64,000 bases of DNA from the NCBI GenBank assembly GCA_022447185.1, contig JAKVAY010000002.1:1-64000 (forward strand). The letters run 5' to 3'. The stretch comes from Fuerstiella sp. (GTDB lineage: Bacteria > Planctomycetota > Planctomycetia > Planctomycetales > Planctomycetaceae). The notes beneath the pieces were generated by a model, which was not told the DNA's origin, did not search any database, and saw only the letters and a list, made by a program, of their open reading frames with translations. The position numbers and the translations under genes were made by a program. Of this stretch, positions 55,372 through 64,000 are shown one piece after another; positions within the stretch are counted from its first letter, which is position 1; every line of letters starts with the position of its first letter.

Positions 55372-56475
55372 CTACTGCACGGTCCAATACTCCAATGCAA
55401 CCTGAGTCGTTTTGTCATACAACGACCCCGGCTTGGGCACTTGTCGCCGAACTCGGTGTTCGTCCGCTTTTGTTTCAGCAACTGGTCCCTTCAGTTTGCG
55501 GATCTGTGTTTTCGCGATCCCAATGCGATTCAACGCTGCGCTAGCCTGTCTGTCTGACATTCCCACCAGATTCGGCATACCGCTGCGAGGTCCAGAATCG
55601 TCGGTTGCTGTGGCATTTTTTTCAGCACTGCCATCACGATTAACAACCTTCACGGTCCACCCGCTGGGGATTCTGGCGTTGAATTTGCTGTTACCCAGTT
55701 TTTCCCAGAACTTGCTCAACCGAGAGTTCGCCACCAAGTCACTAAAGGCATAAGTCACTTGTGAAGTCCCGGCTGGATTTGTCAGTCGAACATGTGTCGG
55801 GAGTCCGGTTTGCATATCGATCTTGATGTCAGCCTTGCTCCAGTTTCGTGAGTCATCTGCATTTTTGGGTTCGGCCATCAGAAACGTGTACTGGTCCTGC
55901 TGCCTGACAAGCTTTAGGCGGAACCGTGCCAGAGCATCTGCGGGCGGGAGGCCGAACAGAAACGGAAGCGGTCCATTCATAATGTTTCGTCCGCGCTCTT
56001 CCGGGCGTAGATTCAGTACGGTTGCCAGTTTTGTATCGTGTTCTTTACTGATGACGCGCAGTCCGTCACAGATCCATTCTTCCGAAGTGTCGGGCAGAAG
56101 TTCAAACAATCCCCCTGTCGTTTTATTACGTGGTGCTCCTCTGGCTTTGCGGTCTGCAAGCAATTTGGGAGTGATTTTCAACGGTTCGATTTTCAGGAAC
56201 CCCTTGTCCGGTGATTCGAACAGGAATTTGCCAACACCCAATTTTTCGGTGCTGAATGCCAGGTCGTACGATCGGCGCATCACATCGCCCTCAAGTCGCT
56301 TGATTTTGGCACTTTTTGCCGACCAGTCCTCGAGTACACGCCACAGAGTGGAATCGTCTTGCGCTGGCTGAGCTGCGGTGCGGCTGGAAGCGCCACGACG
56401 CACAGAAGGTTGTGCTCTGGCAACAGCAGCAGATAACCCGGTGAACAATACTGCGACTACAAGCAACCGACGCAT
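55372..56475 (-). CDS. exported planctomycete TIGR03009-like protein with C-terminal PASTA domain
   Basis: The 367-residue protein begins with a Sec signal (LLVVAVLFTGLSAAVARA) at an ATG preceded by GGAAGGAA. The central part (about 45-255; WRVLEDWSAKSAKIKRLEG, EEWICDGLRVISKEH) fits the planctomycete-specific secreted domain that has a LolA-like half-barrel look. The C-terminal 70 residues (MPNLVGMSDRQASAALNRIG) form a PASTA-type repeat, better known from penicillin-binding proteins and PknB-like kinases. The combination suggests an envelope binding function; the ligand is unknown. Confidence 0.82.
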   Translation of the reverse strand: MRRLLVVAVLFTGLSAAVARAQPSVRRGASSRTAAQPAQDDSTLWRVLEDWSAKSAKIKRLEGDVMRRSYDLAFSTEKLGVGKFLFESPDKGFLKIEPLKITPKLLADRKARGAPRNKTTGGLFELLPDTSEEWICDGLRVISKEHDTKLATVLNLRPEERGRNIMNGPLPFLFGLPPADALARFRLKLVRQQDQYTFLMAEPKNADDSRNWSKADIKIDMQTGLPTHVRLTNPAGTSQVTYAFSDLVANSRLSKFWEKLGNSKFNARIPSGWTVKVVNRDGSAEKNATATDDSGPRSGMPNLVGMSDRQASAALNRIGIAKTQIRKLKGPVAETKADEHRVRRQVPKPGSLYDKTTQVALEYWTVQ

Positions 56476-57163
56476 CGGATTCCTTCCGAACACTCAGTGA
56501 CCGTCCTCATGACGGATTTGTCAGTGAATCCGGGTCGAGCGCATAGATACAGCCCAGACCCTGGAATCACTTATATCGACTGCCCAAAATCACCGCCAGA
56601 CCGGTTCGACAGTGCACAAACGCTTTATTCTTTCTGATTTTTTCCGGGTGATTTGCAGCGCTGAGTCCCTTTTCAGGCTGTCAGCCGGATCTGCCCGGGC
56701 ATCACACGGTTCCGCAGGTTCAGGATCACGTATCAATGTTCTCTCGGAGGTGCTTTATGGATTTCTACCAACCGGGGCCCTGATTCCGCTCGCATCCTCA
56801 GACCAGGTCGAAGATGCTGCAGCAGCACATTCCTCTATTGATGCACAAGCTAAAAATCAAAGCTTGGTCAGCGAGGTTGTTTCATATGACACAGAGGCTG
56901 AGCCTGGAGACAATCTTCGACTCACCGCCAGGATCATCAATGCGACCCGGAATCGGATCACAATGCACCAGAGTGAATTTTTGCATCCAGACATGTACTG
57001 TTTGACATTTGCCACGTATTAAGAGATGCAAAAATTTCCGCAACTCGTGACATCGATGACAATGAAGGGTCAGCTCCAGTGGTCGCTCGCTGCTTTAACA
57101 CCGTGCTTCCACAAGGCATCATTGATTATGAAATGGTCCTGAGCAGCACGTAAGGAAGGATCA
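56476..57163. other. long intergenic stretch
   Basis: About 690 bases between divergent genes. A plus-strand frame at 56612-57022 (136 codons, GTG start) has low-similarity composition and no ribosome-binding site and is not annotated. The last bases carry a good Shine-Dalgarno (AAGGAAGGA) for the following gene. Nothing else is recognised. Confidence 0.4.
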
Positions 57164-58513
57164 GTGCGGTTTACGTCCGGCTCAGACAGAGAGGCACTGC
57201 GCATGAACACGACTAACACCGGTTGTACTGCTCCACGAAGTCGTTTGATCCAGCGACGTTCTGTTTTCAAGGCTGCCGCCGCGGCAGCGGGTGTCGCGAT
57301 TGCGCCAGCTCGTTTACAGTCTGCGTCACCGTCGGAAAAACTCAACCTCGCCTTTGTGGGAGTCGGTGGACGCGGCCGAGCCAATGTGGGTGCGCTGGCC
57401 GGACAGAACTTCGTGGCATTTGCAGACGTGGACGATCATCGAGCTGGTGAAGTTTTTGAAAAATACCCCTCGGTCCGGCGGTATCGTGACTACAGGATCA
57501 TGCTGGACGATGTTGGCAGCAGGCTGGACGGAGTTGTGATCAGCACACCGGATCACATGCATTTCCATCCGACGTGGGCCGCCATGCAACTGGGGCTTCA
57601 CGTGTATGTTGAAAAGCCGCTGGCTCACGATGTACACGAAACACGGATACTCACGAATTACGCCCGGACGGCTCACCTGGCAACGCAGCTGGGAGCTCAG
57701 CGACATGCCTATGACAATATGCGCCGCGTTGTGGAACTGATTCAGGCAGGTACGATCGGTGATGTGACTGAGGTCTGGTCGTGGGTCACAGGAAATCGCG
57801 GCATGCCAAAGATTCCGGCCGGACGACCATCGGTTCCGGCTCACCTGGACTATGACCTCTGGACCGGAGCCGTCAAACATCGTCCGTATCATCCGTCTGT
57901 CTGTCCCTACGGCTGGCGATTCTGGTGGCACTATGGGTCCGGCGAAACCGGAAACTGGGGCTGTCACACTCTGGATATTCCATTCTGGGCACTGGACCTG
58001 AAATATCCGGTCCGTGTTGATGCCGACGGACCGTCTGTTGACCCGGAACGCACCCCAACATCAATGCAGCAGACGTTTCAGTTTCCGGTCAGAGGCAACA
58101 AACCGTGTGTGACTTTGCACTGGCACCACGGTATTCCAAAGATTCTTCAACAGCTGGGCCTGCCGGCCAAAGAAAATAACACACTTTTCATTGGCAGCGA
58201 CGGGATGTTGTTGTGTGGGTTTCATGACCGTACTCTGCTGCCGGAAGACCGGTTTGCCGATGTTGAGCCTCCGCCAAGGACGATTCCGGATTCCCCGGGC
58301 TTCTATCAGGAATGGGTGAATGCCTGCAAAGGGCAGGGGCCGGCGACTCTGGACTTTTCCTATGCCGGTCCGTTGACTGAAACGGCCCTTCTGGGCAATG
58401 TCGCGTACCGCGCCGGAGGATTCGACTGGGACGCTGCCTCCATGTCGGCCGGGTCCAACCAGGCAGCAAACGCATTGTTGAAGACCGAATACCGGCGGGG
58501 CTGGGAAATCTGA
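57164..58513 (+). CDS. Gfo/Idh/MocA-family oxidoreductase with Tat-like signal
   Basis: The 449-residue protein starts at a GTG, with the AGGAA core of a Shine-Dalgarno six bases upstream. An RRSVFKAAAAAAG twin-arginine segment lies at about residues 32-44, and a second possible start (ATG 57206) would place it closer to the N-terminus. The Rossmann motif LNLAFVGVGGRGRANV, the lysine motif VYVEKPLAHD and GSGETGNWGCHTLDIPFWAL are clear. It belongs to the same exported subfamily as 33025-34332. The substrate is unknown; it probably acts on sugars in the periplasm. Confidence 0.9.
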   Translation: MRFTSGSDREALRMNTTNTGCTAPRSRLIQRRSVFKAAAAAAGVAIAPARLQSASPSEKLNLAFVGVGGRGRANVGALAGQNFVAFADVDDHRAGEVFEKYPSVRRYRDYRIMLDDVGSRLDGVVISTPDHMHFHPTWAAMQLGLHVYVEKPLAHDVHETRILTNYARTAHLATQLGAQRHAYDNMRRVVELIQAGTIGDVTEVWSWVTGNRGMPKIPAGRPSVPAHLDYDLWTGAVKHRPYHPSVCPYGWRFWWHYGSGETGNWGCHTLDIPFWALDLKYPVRVDADGPSVDPERTPTSMQQTFQFPVRGNKPCVTLHWHHGIPKILQQLGLPAKENNTLFIGSDGMLLCGFHDRTLLPEDRFADVEPPPRTIPDSPGFYQEWVNACKGQGPATLDFSYAGPLTETALLGNVAYRAGGFDWDAASMSAGSNQAANALLKTEYRRGWEI

Positions 58514-58815
58514 CGTTCCAGGGACAGTAACACCGGAAATCCAGTCCGACTGCCGGAACTCATCTGTCCGCAGTCCGGCATGATTTCTGAGCTATTGATG
58601 ATATGGTGCAGATTCCGTCCCAGGCGTCTCCACCGGTTTGTCTTTGATGGCAAGGGCCTGAAGGAGGTTCCCCCGGGGATTGTCATGTCCCCTGTCGTGT
58701 TTGAGATCATCTTCTGCTGAGAAACACAACTGCCCAACTCAATCATGTGCGGGGTGAAAGAACGAATCTGTTTCAAATCCGTTTGCCTGACATCACGATC
58801 ACATTCGCAGGTAGG
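58514..58815. other. convergent intergenic region
   Basis: About 300 bases between two convergent oxidoreductase genes. A short inverted repeat (TGCCGGA / TCCGGCA, near 58552-58580) is present but without a T-run, so it is not called a terminator. Nothing else is seen. Confidence 0.35.
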
Positions 58816-60018
58816 TTAACGGAACCAGTCGTAATTTAGTCCCAGCGATCGATCCGTTAGTGGCAGCTCGATGCGTTTGCCTCCCTGCTTTGCGGATTGT
58901 TTCATCGCAATTTCGACTTCGAGTGCGACGGCTACCCGCCTGCCTGAGTTCTTGGGCTCATCCAGCTTGTTTTCAAGACAGTCCAGGATATCGGCGAGGC
59001 AATACACGGCCCCATATGGCGGCACGAACTGTGGCTGCGGCCAGGAAACCTGCACTCGGCGTTTGCCGCCCTTTGTTTCCACATCCTGCCACAATTGCCA
59101 CGCGTTATTATAGTCGAACGTCATTTCTCCCTGGCTGCCACTCAGCCGTATGCCAGGCGCTCCCTTCAGGAAATGTACCATTTGGCCGTCCTTTGTGGAC
59201 ATCACTCCCTGTCCGGTAAATTCATCGCTGCCGGACTTGCGCCGGGGTGAGTCACCGATGCCAACGACCCATGCCGGTGCACTCTCGAGGAAGTAAGACC
59301 AGTTCTGGTGCTGTGCAGAGGGCCCCGACGCTTCAATTGACAGGACGTCCCCGATGATACCGCCCTGGACCAGTTCTTTCGCATTGGCAAACGACGGGTG
59401 TGTCGTCGTAATAGAACCACAGCACAGAGGAATCCCACGATCGGCACAGCTTCTGACCATCGCATCCGCCTCGTCGAGGGTGTGGGCCATCGGCTTTTCT
59501 GTGAAAATGGCTTTGGCACCAAGTTCTGCTGCTTTAACGGTGAGAAAAGCGCGACCTTTTGTGTTTGTACAGATAGCCACAATGTCGAGTTTTTCTTTGC
59601 GCATCATTTCGACGCCGTCGGTGTACAGAGCCTCGATGCCGTAACGATCACCGAATACTTTGAGCCGTTGTTTGTCCCGTTCGCCGCCGGCGACCAGTTC
59701 GACTTCAGGTCTGTCCCAAAGCGCTTCGGCATAGGAAGTGGGAAGTCCCTCATTTCCGGGGTGTGTGTGGTAATGGAATTGGCGGTGGACATTCAGTTTG
59801 GGGGTCGGGCGGTTGACATCGTGGATGTCAAACCGGTCCGGGATACGTTCTGCCAGATCATACAGCAGTCCCATCCACCCCAGTCCTATGATTCCGGCAC
59901 GATACTTTGGCCTGCTGCGGACCAGCGAAGAGGCCATCGTATCGTTCGAAGGAACGACTGCAGCACCAGTTCCCAGTCCCGTGGCCACAGCGGTTTGGAC
60001 AAAATGTCGTCTTTCCAT
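58816..60018 (-). CDS. Gfo/Idh/MocA-family oxidoreductase with Tat-like signal
   Basis: The 400-residue protein opens with ERRHFVQTAVATGLG, a twin-arginine-like signal. The Rossmann segment YRAGIIGLGWMG (about 39-50), the lysine motif IFTEKPMAHTLDEAD and the substrate-domain segment CCGSITTTHPSF are present. It differs in length and motifs from the 33025/57164 subfamily. It is divergent from the three-haem protein gene across a 600-base gap. The substrate is unknown. Confidence 0.9.
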   Translation of the reverse strand: MERRHFVQTAVATGLGTGAAVVPSNDTMASSLVRSRPKYRAGIIGLGWMGLLYDLAERIPDRFDIHDVNRPTPKLNVHRQFHYHTHPGNEGLPTSYAEALWDRPEVELVAGGERDKQRLKVFGDRYGIEALYTDGVEMMRKEKLDIVAICTNTKGRAFLTVKAAELGAKAIFTEKPMAHTLDEADAMVRSCADRGIPLCCGSITTTHPSFANAKELVQGGIIGDVLSIEASGPSAQHQNWSYFLESAPAWVVGIGDSPRRKSGSDEFTGQGVMSTKDGQMVHFLKGAPGIRLSGSQGEMTFDYNNAWQLWQDVETKGGKRRVQVSWPQPQFVPPYGAVYCLADILDCLENKLDEPKNSGRRVAVALEVEIAMKQSAKQGGKRIELPLTDRSLGLNYDWFR

Positions 60019-60633
60019 TATCGCTCACCCGTTGCACAAAGGTTACTCGGGAAATTCACCGTAGTCTTCCGTTCACTCTATGTTAACGTAATGGAATCCG
60101 CAGGACTTGTGGGGAGTAAAATCTGTCAGAAACTGCAGGTGCCGGACATCAAGCCCGGCAACTTTTTTATTATGGATACTTTGCCGGCAGGATCTGGGGG
60201 TTGCCTCAGGGGCGGTGACCCCCTTCGTGGAATTGCTCCACCCGGAATACGAAGTTTCCGATGTTCTGGAAGCTATGCAGCGAGCGGCATGCTCCCCGCG
60301 TCTTGGTTGCAAGCATCCGTAGTTCCGCCGGTGTCTGCAGGCACGTCAGACGTTGCCGGCAAACACAGGCCGCCACCCAGGACACAGGAAGTTCAGCACC
60401 ACACAGCTCAGTAGTCGACCAGTCATCGACAGGAAGCGGTACGTCACCACGCTGCGGCAGTTCTACAAGTCCGAGACGACCTGGTTGTAGAAGCAGACGT
60501 AATCCTTGGGTGTATCGCTGTCCCGGAATTGGATAGCGACTCGGTGTTCCCGCGTTATGATGTGGATTTCGTGCCGGACTGCAGGACAACACTTTTCGCA
60601 GAGTTCACAAGCTGAATCCAGGGGAATTTTTGA
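60019..60633. other. divergent intergenic region
   Basis: About 615 bases between divergent genes. Overlapping open frames on both strands (for example 60206-60592 and 60463-60699, minus) are not supported by ribosome-binding sites. The end holds AGGGGAA seven bases before the ATG of the three-haem protein. No RNA or repeat is recognised. Confidence 0.4.
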
Positions 60634-63549
60634 ATGGTTTTTGCCGCTACGCGCCGACCGGGTCTCGGCGGAATCGTCCTCATTTTTATCGTGTTTCATG
60701 TGACCGTTGAGCACACACACAGGGTAACCGCTGCCGATGACCCGCCTCCCGCGTGGACAACCTCACGGCTCAGTGGCACTCCGACTCCTCCGGATCCATA
60801 TACGATTCGTCCGGCCTTTCCACATCTTTTCTTCAGTAATCCAACCAGTCTTGAAGAACTCCGGTGCGGGCGGATGCTGGTCAGTGAAGATGCGGGAAAC
60901 ATCTACACGTTCGTGAAAGACTCAACCGTTCAGCAAAAACAATTGCTGCTGAAAATTGACGGCGCACGAATCTGGCATGCCACAGCGTCTTACCGGAATG
61001 ACTCTCACTGGCAGTTGTATATGTGTTACTCAAAAAACGACGTGACGTTTGTGTCCCGGTTTGATGTCGCAGACACCACTGCTGACCTGCAAAGTGAAGA
61101 AATCATTCTCACCTGGCCCGCCGGCGGACATAACGGTGGTTGTCTGCATTTTGGGACTGATGGAATGCTTTACATCTCAAGTGGTGATGGATCAGGTCCA
61201 AATCCTCCGGACGGTCGAACGGCGGCACAGGATGTTTCAAATCTTTTTGGATGTGTGCTACGGATCGACGTTCGAAAGAAAGAGGACGGCAGAAACTATA
61301 CCGTTCCGCCAGACAATCCATTCGTGGATCTTGAAGGAGCTCGACCTGAAATCTGGGCCTACGGATTGCGAAATCCCTGGAAATTCGGCATCGACAGAAT
61401 CACAGGAAACATTTTTGCTGCGGACAACGGCTGGGAATCATGGGAAACGGTTCACCAAATCGTTCGTGGGGGCAACTGCGGCTGGCCAATCATGGAAGGA
61501 CGGGCCGTGCTGCGAAGTGAAGTGAAGCAGGGGCCAACACCCATTCGCCCGCCGCTTAAGGATCACTCGCACACGGAAGCAAATTCGGTCATCGGCGGTC
61601 CGATTTATCGAGGTACTAAACTGCCAGAACTGAATGGTACGTTCATTTACGGTGACTATATCACCGGTACAATTTGGGGTCTGCAGTCAGACGGTAACGG
61701 TTCGTACACACACACCACACTGGTGGACACGCACCAGCGGATCACTGCGTTTGCTGAGGGGTCTGTCGGAGAATTGTTTGTTCTTGATTACGACTACACG
61801 GGTCAGATTTACGAGGTCGTGCCGACGGGACTGGAAGATAAGTCGGCTGACTTCCCTCGGCGACTGAGCGAAACAGGTTTGTTTACTTCAGTAAACCCGA
61901 TGATCCCGGCGGCCGGCGTCGTGCCTTATGATGTCGTTGTCAAACGCTGGATGGATGGCGCTGTGGGCGAGCGATGGGTTGCAATTCCAGATTCGGATCC
62001 GATTACACTTGCGACTGATGGACAGTTACCCGTGTATCCTGATGGCACAGTTTTTGTCAAGCACCTGACGCTTCCGCAAGCGGAAGCGTCCATGCCGCGG
62101 TTCCCGCTTGAGACGCAGGTCCTGCACTACGAAAACGAGAGCTGGCATCCCTACAGTTATGTATGGGATGACGATCAAACGGATGCCGTACTTGTGGATG
62201 CCGCGGGAGATGATCGTCACCTGAACTACCACGTTGAAGCAGTCAGCGGCAGCGGAACAGAAATCGCTGAGCGAACGTGGCATGTTTCGGCCGAGAATGA
62301 GTGCCGAATGTGCCACAACGCAGCGTCAGGATTTGTCCTTGGATTTGTTCCCAACCAGCTCAACATCGACCAACATGTTTCCGATGGCAGTGTTGCAACG
62401 CAACTTGGACAACTTGTTAACCGGCGGGTGATTAACGAGATTCAACCGTTCCCGAATGACGATCCAGGGCGACTCGTCGATCCTCACGATGAGAGGTACA
62501 GTCTCAATGATCGAGCTCTATCCTACCTACACGGTAATTGTGCATCCTGTCACCATCAGCGAGGCAGCGCGATCGTTTCTTTCTATCTGCGGCGTGAATT
62601 GCCGTTCGAAGAACTCAGAACCAATAAGGGCACAGGAATTGGAACATTCGGGATACGGAACGCAAAACTGATTGTACCTGGTGATCCGTATCGTTCGGTT
62701 CTGTTGTACCGGATGTCCAAACTTGGCTATGCCCGAATGCCATACATTGGGTCGCGAGTCGTCGACAGTCAGGGAGTTGACCTGATTGAAGAGTGGATTC
62801 GATTAATGCCTCACACGGCCAGCTCCCAGGACTCGTCGCCAGTCCAGACCGGATCCAGGGACCATCGCAGTCTGGCGGTTGTGAGTGCGAAGCAGACCCC
62901 ACAAAATCAAAAATTTGCCGCCTTGCAACTGCTGGACTCCACAGAAGGAGCGCTGGCGCTTTCCGTTGCGATGCATCGTGGTGAAGCCGAAGGAGTCGAA
63001 CGTTCTGATGCTTACCGTGTCAGTAATAGTGATATTCGTGGACTGTTCGAAACTTTCATCCCGGAGAAATTGCGGCGCAAAACACTTGGCCGCAACATAG
63101 ATCCACAAACAATTTTGTCGCTGAGCGGCGATGCCGGACGCGGCCGGCTCATTTTTTACAGCGATGGAACCCGATGTCGAAACTGCCACGACTTGAATGA
63201 TGCCAGGAAATCGACAGGACCGACACTCAGTGAAATCCGGAAGAAGTACAGGAAACCAGCGGAGATGCTGACCCACATACTTAAACCGTCACTGAAGGTC
63301 GATGAGAAGTTTGTGATGTGGGTTGTTGTCACGAATTCCGGCGAGGTTCATAACGGGTTGCTTGTGACACGCAATGACGCGGGCGTGGTTCTGAAAACGG
63401 CCGATGGCAGTACCATTCGCATCAATCGCTCTACCATTGAGGAGATGATTCAGAGTCCGCAATCGCTGATGCCGGAAGGAATTTTGAGCGATCAGACGGC
63501 TCAGGAAGCTGCTGATCTGCTTGCATGGTTTGGCGTTACAGGCGACTAA
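60634..63549 (+). CDS. exported PQQ-type sugar dehydrogenase-like protein with three c-type haem sites
   Basis: This 971-residue paralogue of the protein at 20469-23480 has the same order of parts: a signal peptide (LGGIVLIFIVFHVTV), a glucose/sorbosone-dehydrogenase-like propeller (about 40-390; GGHNGGCLHFG, AYGLRNPWKFG) and haem motifs CRMCH (557-561), CASCH (636-640) and CRNCH (848-852). The last lies in the Pirellula/Verrucomicrobium-type haem domain. AGGGGAA seven bases upstream of the ATG defines the start. It is probably a periplasmic sugar or polyol oxidase feeding electrons to the respiratory chain; the substrate is unknown. Confidence 0.9.
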   Translation: MVFAATRRPGLGGIVLIFIVFHVTVEHTHRVTAADDPPPAWTTSRLSGTPTPPDPYTIRPAFPHLFFSNPTSLEELRCGRMLVSEDAGNIYTFVKDSTVQQKQLLLKIDGARIWHATASYRNDSHWQLYMCYSKNDVTFVSRFDVADTTADLQSEEIILTWPAGGHNGGCLHFGTDGMLYISSGDGSGPNPPDGRTAAQDVSNLFGCVLRIDVRKKEDGRNYTVPPDNPFVDLEGARPEIWAYGLRNPWKFGIDRITGNIFAADNGWESWETVHQIVRGGNCGWPIMEGRAVLRSEVKQGPTPIRPPLKDHSHTEANSVIGGPIYRGTKLPELNGTFIYGDYITGTIWGLQSDGNGSYTHTTLVDTHQRITAFAEGSVGELFVLDYDYTGQIYEVVPTGLEDKSADFPRRLSETGLFTSVNPMIPAAGVVPYDVVVKRWMDGAVGERWVAIPDSDPITLATDGQLPVYPDGTVFVKHLTLPQAEASMPRFPLETQVLHYENESWHPYSYVWDDDQTDAVLVDAAGDDRHLNYHVEAVSGSGTEIAERTWHVSAENECRMCHNAASGFVLGFVPNQLNIDQHVSDGSVATQLGQLVNRRVINEIQPFPNDDPGRLVDPHDERYSLNDRALSYLHGNCASCHHQRGSAIVSFYLRRELPFEELRTNKGTGIGTFGIRNAKLIVPGDPYRSVLLYRMSKLGYARMPYIGSRVVDSQGVDLIEEWIRLMPHTASSQDSSPVQTGSRDHRSLAVVSAKQTPQNQKFAALQLLDSTEGALALSVAMHRGEAEGVERSDAYRVSNSDIRGLFETFIPEKLRRKTLGRNIDPQTILSLSGDAGRGRLIFYSDGTRCRNCHDLNDARKSTGPTLSEIRKKYRKPAEMLTHILKPSLKVDEKFVMWVVVTNSGEVHNGLLVTRNDAGVVLKTADGSTIRINRSTIEEMIQSPQSLMPEGILSDQTAQEAADLLAWFGVTGD

Positions 63550-63874
63550 CATTCCCTTTACGCGCAAACTCATCACGTTGCGGATGGTTGCTGTTGTTTG
63601 CGCGGCAGCTGTCTCAGTCGGATTGAATCGTGTCTCGACAACGGGCCGCGCTGCTCCGCGGGTCCGTTGTACATCAGTGTCTTTCGGAGAAATTTCCGGT
63701 GTCAGTACGCGTAGTGAATTGCATTCAGTCGAGTACCCGGTCTGATCGACAGTGACTCTTAGTGTTCCCTGGCCTTCCCGTAACTTGTGGATGTCTCGGG
63801 ATCAGCCTTCGCGTACAATTGCCCCGAGACGCTTCCCGGCCAGCCAGATCACTGCAGACAGGACTCAGGTAATC
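63550..63874. other. intergenic region
   Basis: About 325 bases between the haem protein gene and the last, truncated gene. Contains a short plus-strand frame with no recognisable product. No terminator or RNA is evident. Confidence 0.35.
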
Positions 63875-64000
63875 ATGACCCAATTGCACGCATCACGCCG
63901 CCAATTTCTGGAGGCAACAGGCGGTATGGCTCTCGCCGTTTCCGCGCCAGCCATTGCAGGAGCGGACAACAAAAGCGGATCGAAGCCTCCGGTGATTGGT
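63875..64000 (+). CDS. start of a Tat-exported protein (3' truncated)
   Basis: The first 42 codons encode SRRQFLEATGGMALAVSAPAIAG, a twin-arginine signal with a hydrophobic core and a likely cleavage site after AIAGA. The fragment ends in KPPVIG, where a Rossmann or similar strand may begin. By context it may be another Gfo/Idh/MocA or related exported oxidoreductase, but the fragment is too short to decide. No strong ribosome-binding site is seen. Confidence 0.6.
   Translation, partial: MTQLHASRRQFLEATGGMALAVSAPAIAGADNKSGSKPPVIG

Noticed and set aside
56612-57022. 136-codon plus-strand frame
   Set aside because: GTG start without a ribosome-binding site, no recognisable domain, and composition like the surrounding non-coding DNA.
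59398-60414. 338-codon plus-strand frame overlapping the minus-strand Gfo/Idh gene
   Set aside because: Most of it is antisense to a clear oxidoreductase; the remainder runs into intergenic DNA without protein-like character.
60682-60697. parS-like sequence (TGTTTCATGTGA...)
   Set aside because: Five of sixteen positions differ from the consensus, the palindrome is broken, and it lies inside the coding sequence of the haem protein.
60463-60699. Minus-strand frame of 78 codons with CELCEKCC
   Set aside because: It overlaps the start and signal peptide of the three-haem gene, whose ribosome-binding site is excellent; the Cys cluster alone is not enough.

Overview
The window looks like a chromosomal segment of a member of the Planctomycetota, probably Planctomycetaceae-like. 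The evidence is seen directly: many exported proteins with Tat-like or Sec signals; at least five Gfo/Idh/MocA-type oxidoreductases; two large PQQ-sugar-dehydrogenase-like proteins ending in the Pirellula/Verrucomicrobium-type haem domain; PQQ-like beta-propeller proteins; a planctomycete secreted domain fused to PASTA; and loose spacing with moderate GC. LpxK (lipid A) fits an LPS-bearing outer membrane. I saw no rRNA, tRNA, CRISPR array, insertion sequence or prophage gene.

Layout. 0-8.3 kb: the tail of an FG-GAP repeat protein, then lpxK, a ChlI/MoxR-like AAA+ ATPase, a K+-dependent membrane pyrophosphatase, a Maf nucleotide pyrophosphatase and a tRNA-dihydrouridine synthase. 8.4-12.2 kb (minus): a GT4 glycosyltransferase overlapping a YheT-like hydrolase, and a TPR protein. 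12.6-16.2 kb (plus): a membrane-anchored kinase-like protein lacking key kinase residues, a small membrane partner, and MiaE. 16.3-23.5 kb: two BamB-like propellers, a cupin, a frameshifted gene, and the first three-haem sugar-dehydrogenase-like protein. 24-33 kb: a GH20-like secreted protein, an amidohydrolase, IspH, Obg, a Rieske protein coupled to a DegT aminotransferase, and a two-domain protein joining an MnmC1-like FAD oxidase to an MnmM/YtqB-like methyltransferase. 33-46.5 kb: a Gfo/Idh oxidoreductase, an AT-rich intergenic patch, an LRR lipoprotein, a PYROXD2-like oxidase, ornithine carbamoyltransferase, a TolB-like propeller, and a five-gene sugar uptake/catabolism cluster. 46.7-56.5 kb: a coiled-coil membrane protein, a DinB-like protein, a NadD-like nucleotidyltransferase, secreted planctomycete proteins, TrpG/PabA, ParB and a PASTA protein. 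57-64 kb: two more exported Gfo/Idh proteins, the second three-haem protein and the start of another Tat-exported protein.

The genes mix housekeeping functions (lipid A, isoprenoids, arginine, tRNA modification, ribosome assembly, chromosome partition) with the exported sugar-oxidation machinery typical of planctomycetes. Three genes act on tRNA: dus, miaE and the MnmC1-MnmM-like fusion. The most interesting candidate is that fusion (31275-32882). It would carry the last two steps of mnm5U34 formation in one polypeptide, as E. coli MnmC does, but with a methyltransferase of a different family at the opposite end. The sugar cluster at 40.5-46.5 kb (two Gfo/Idh dehydrogenases, an SGLT-type symporter, a TIM-barrel isomerase and an alpha/beta hydrolase) is the second candidate pathway.
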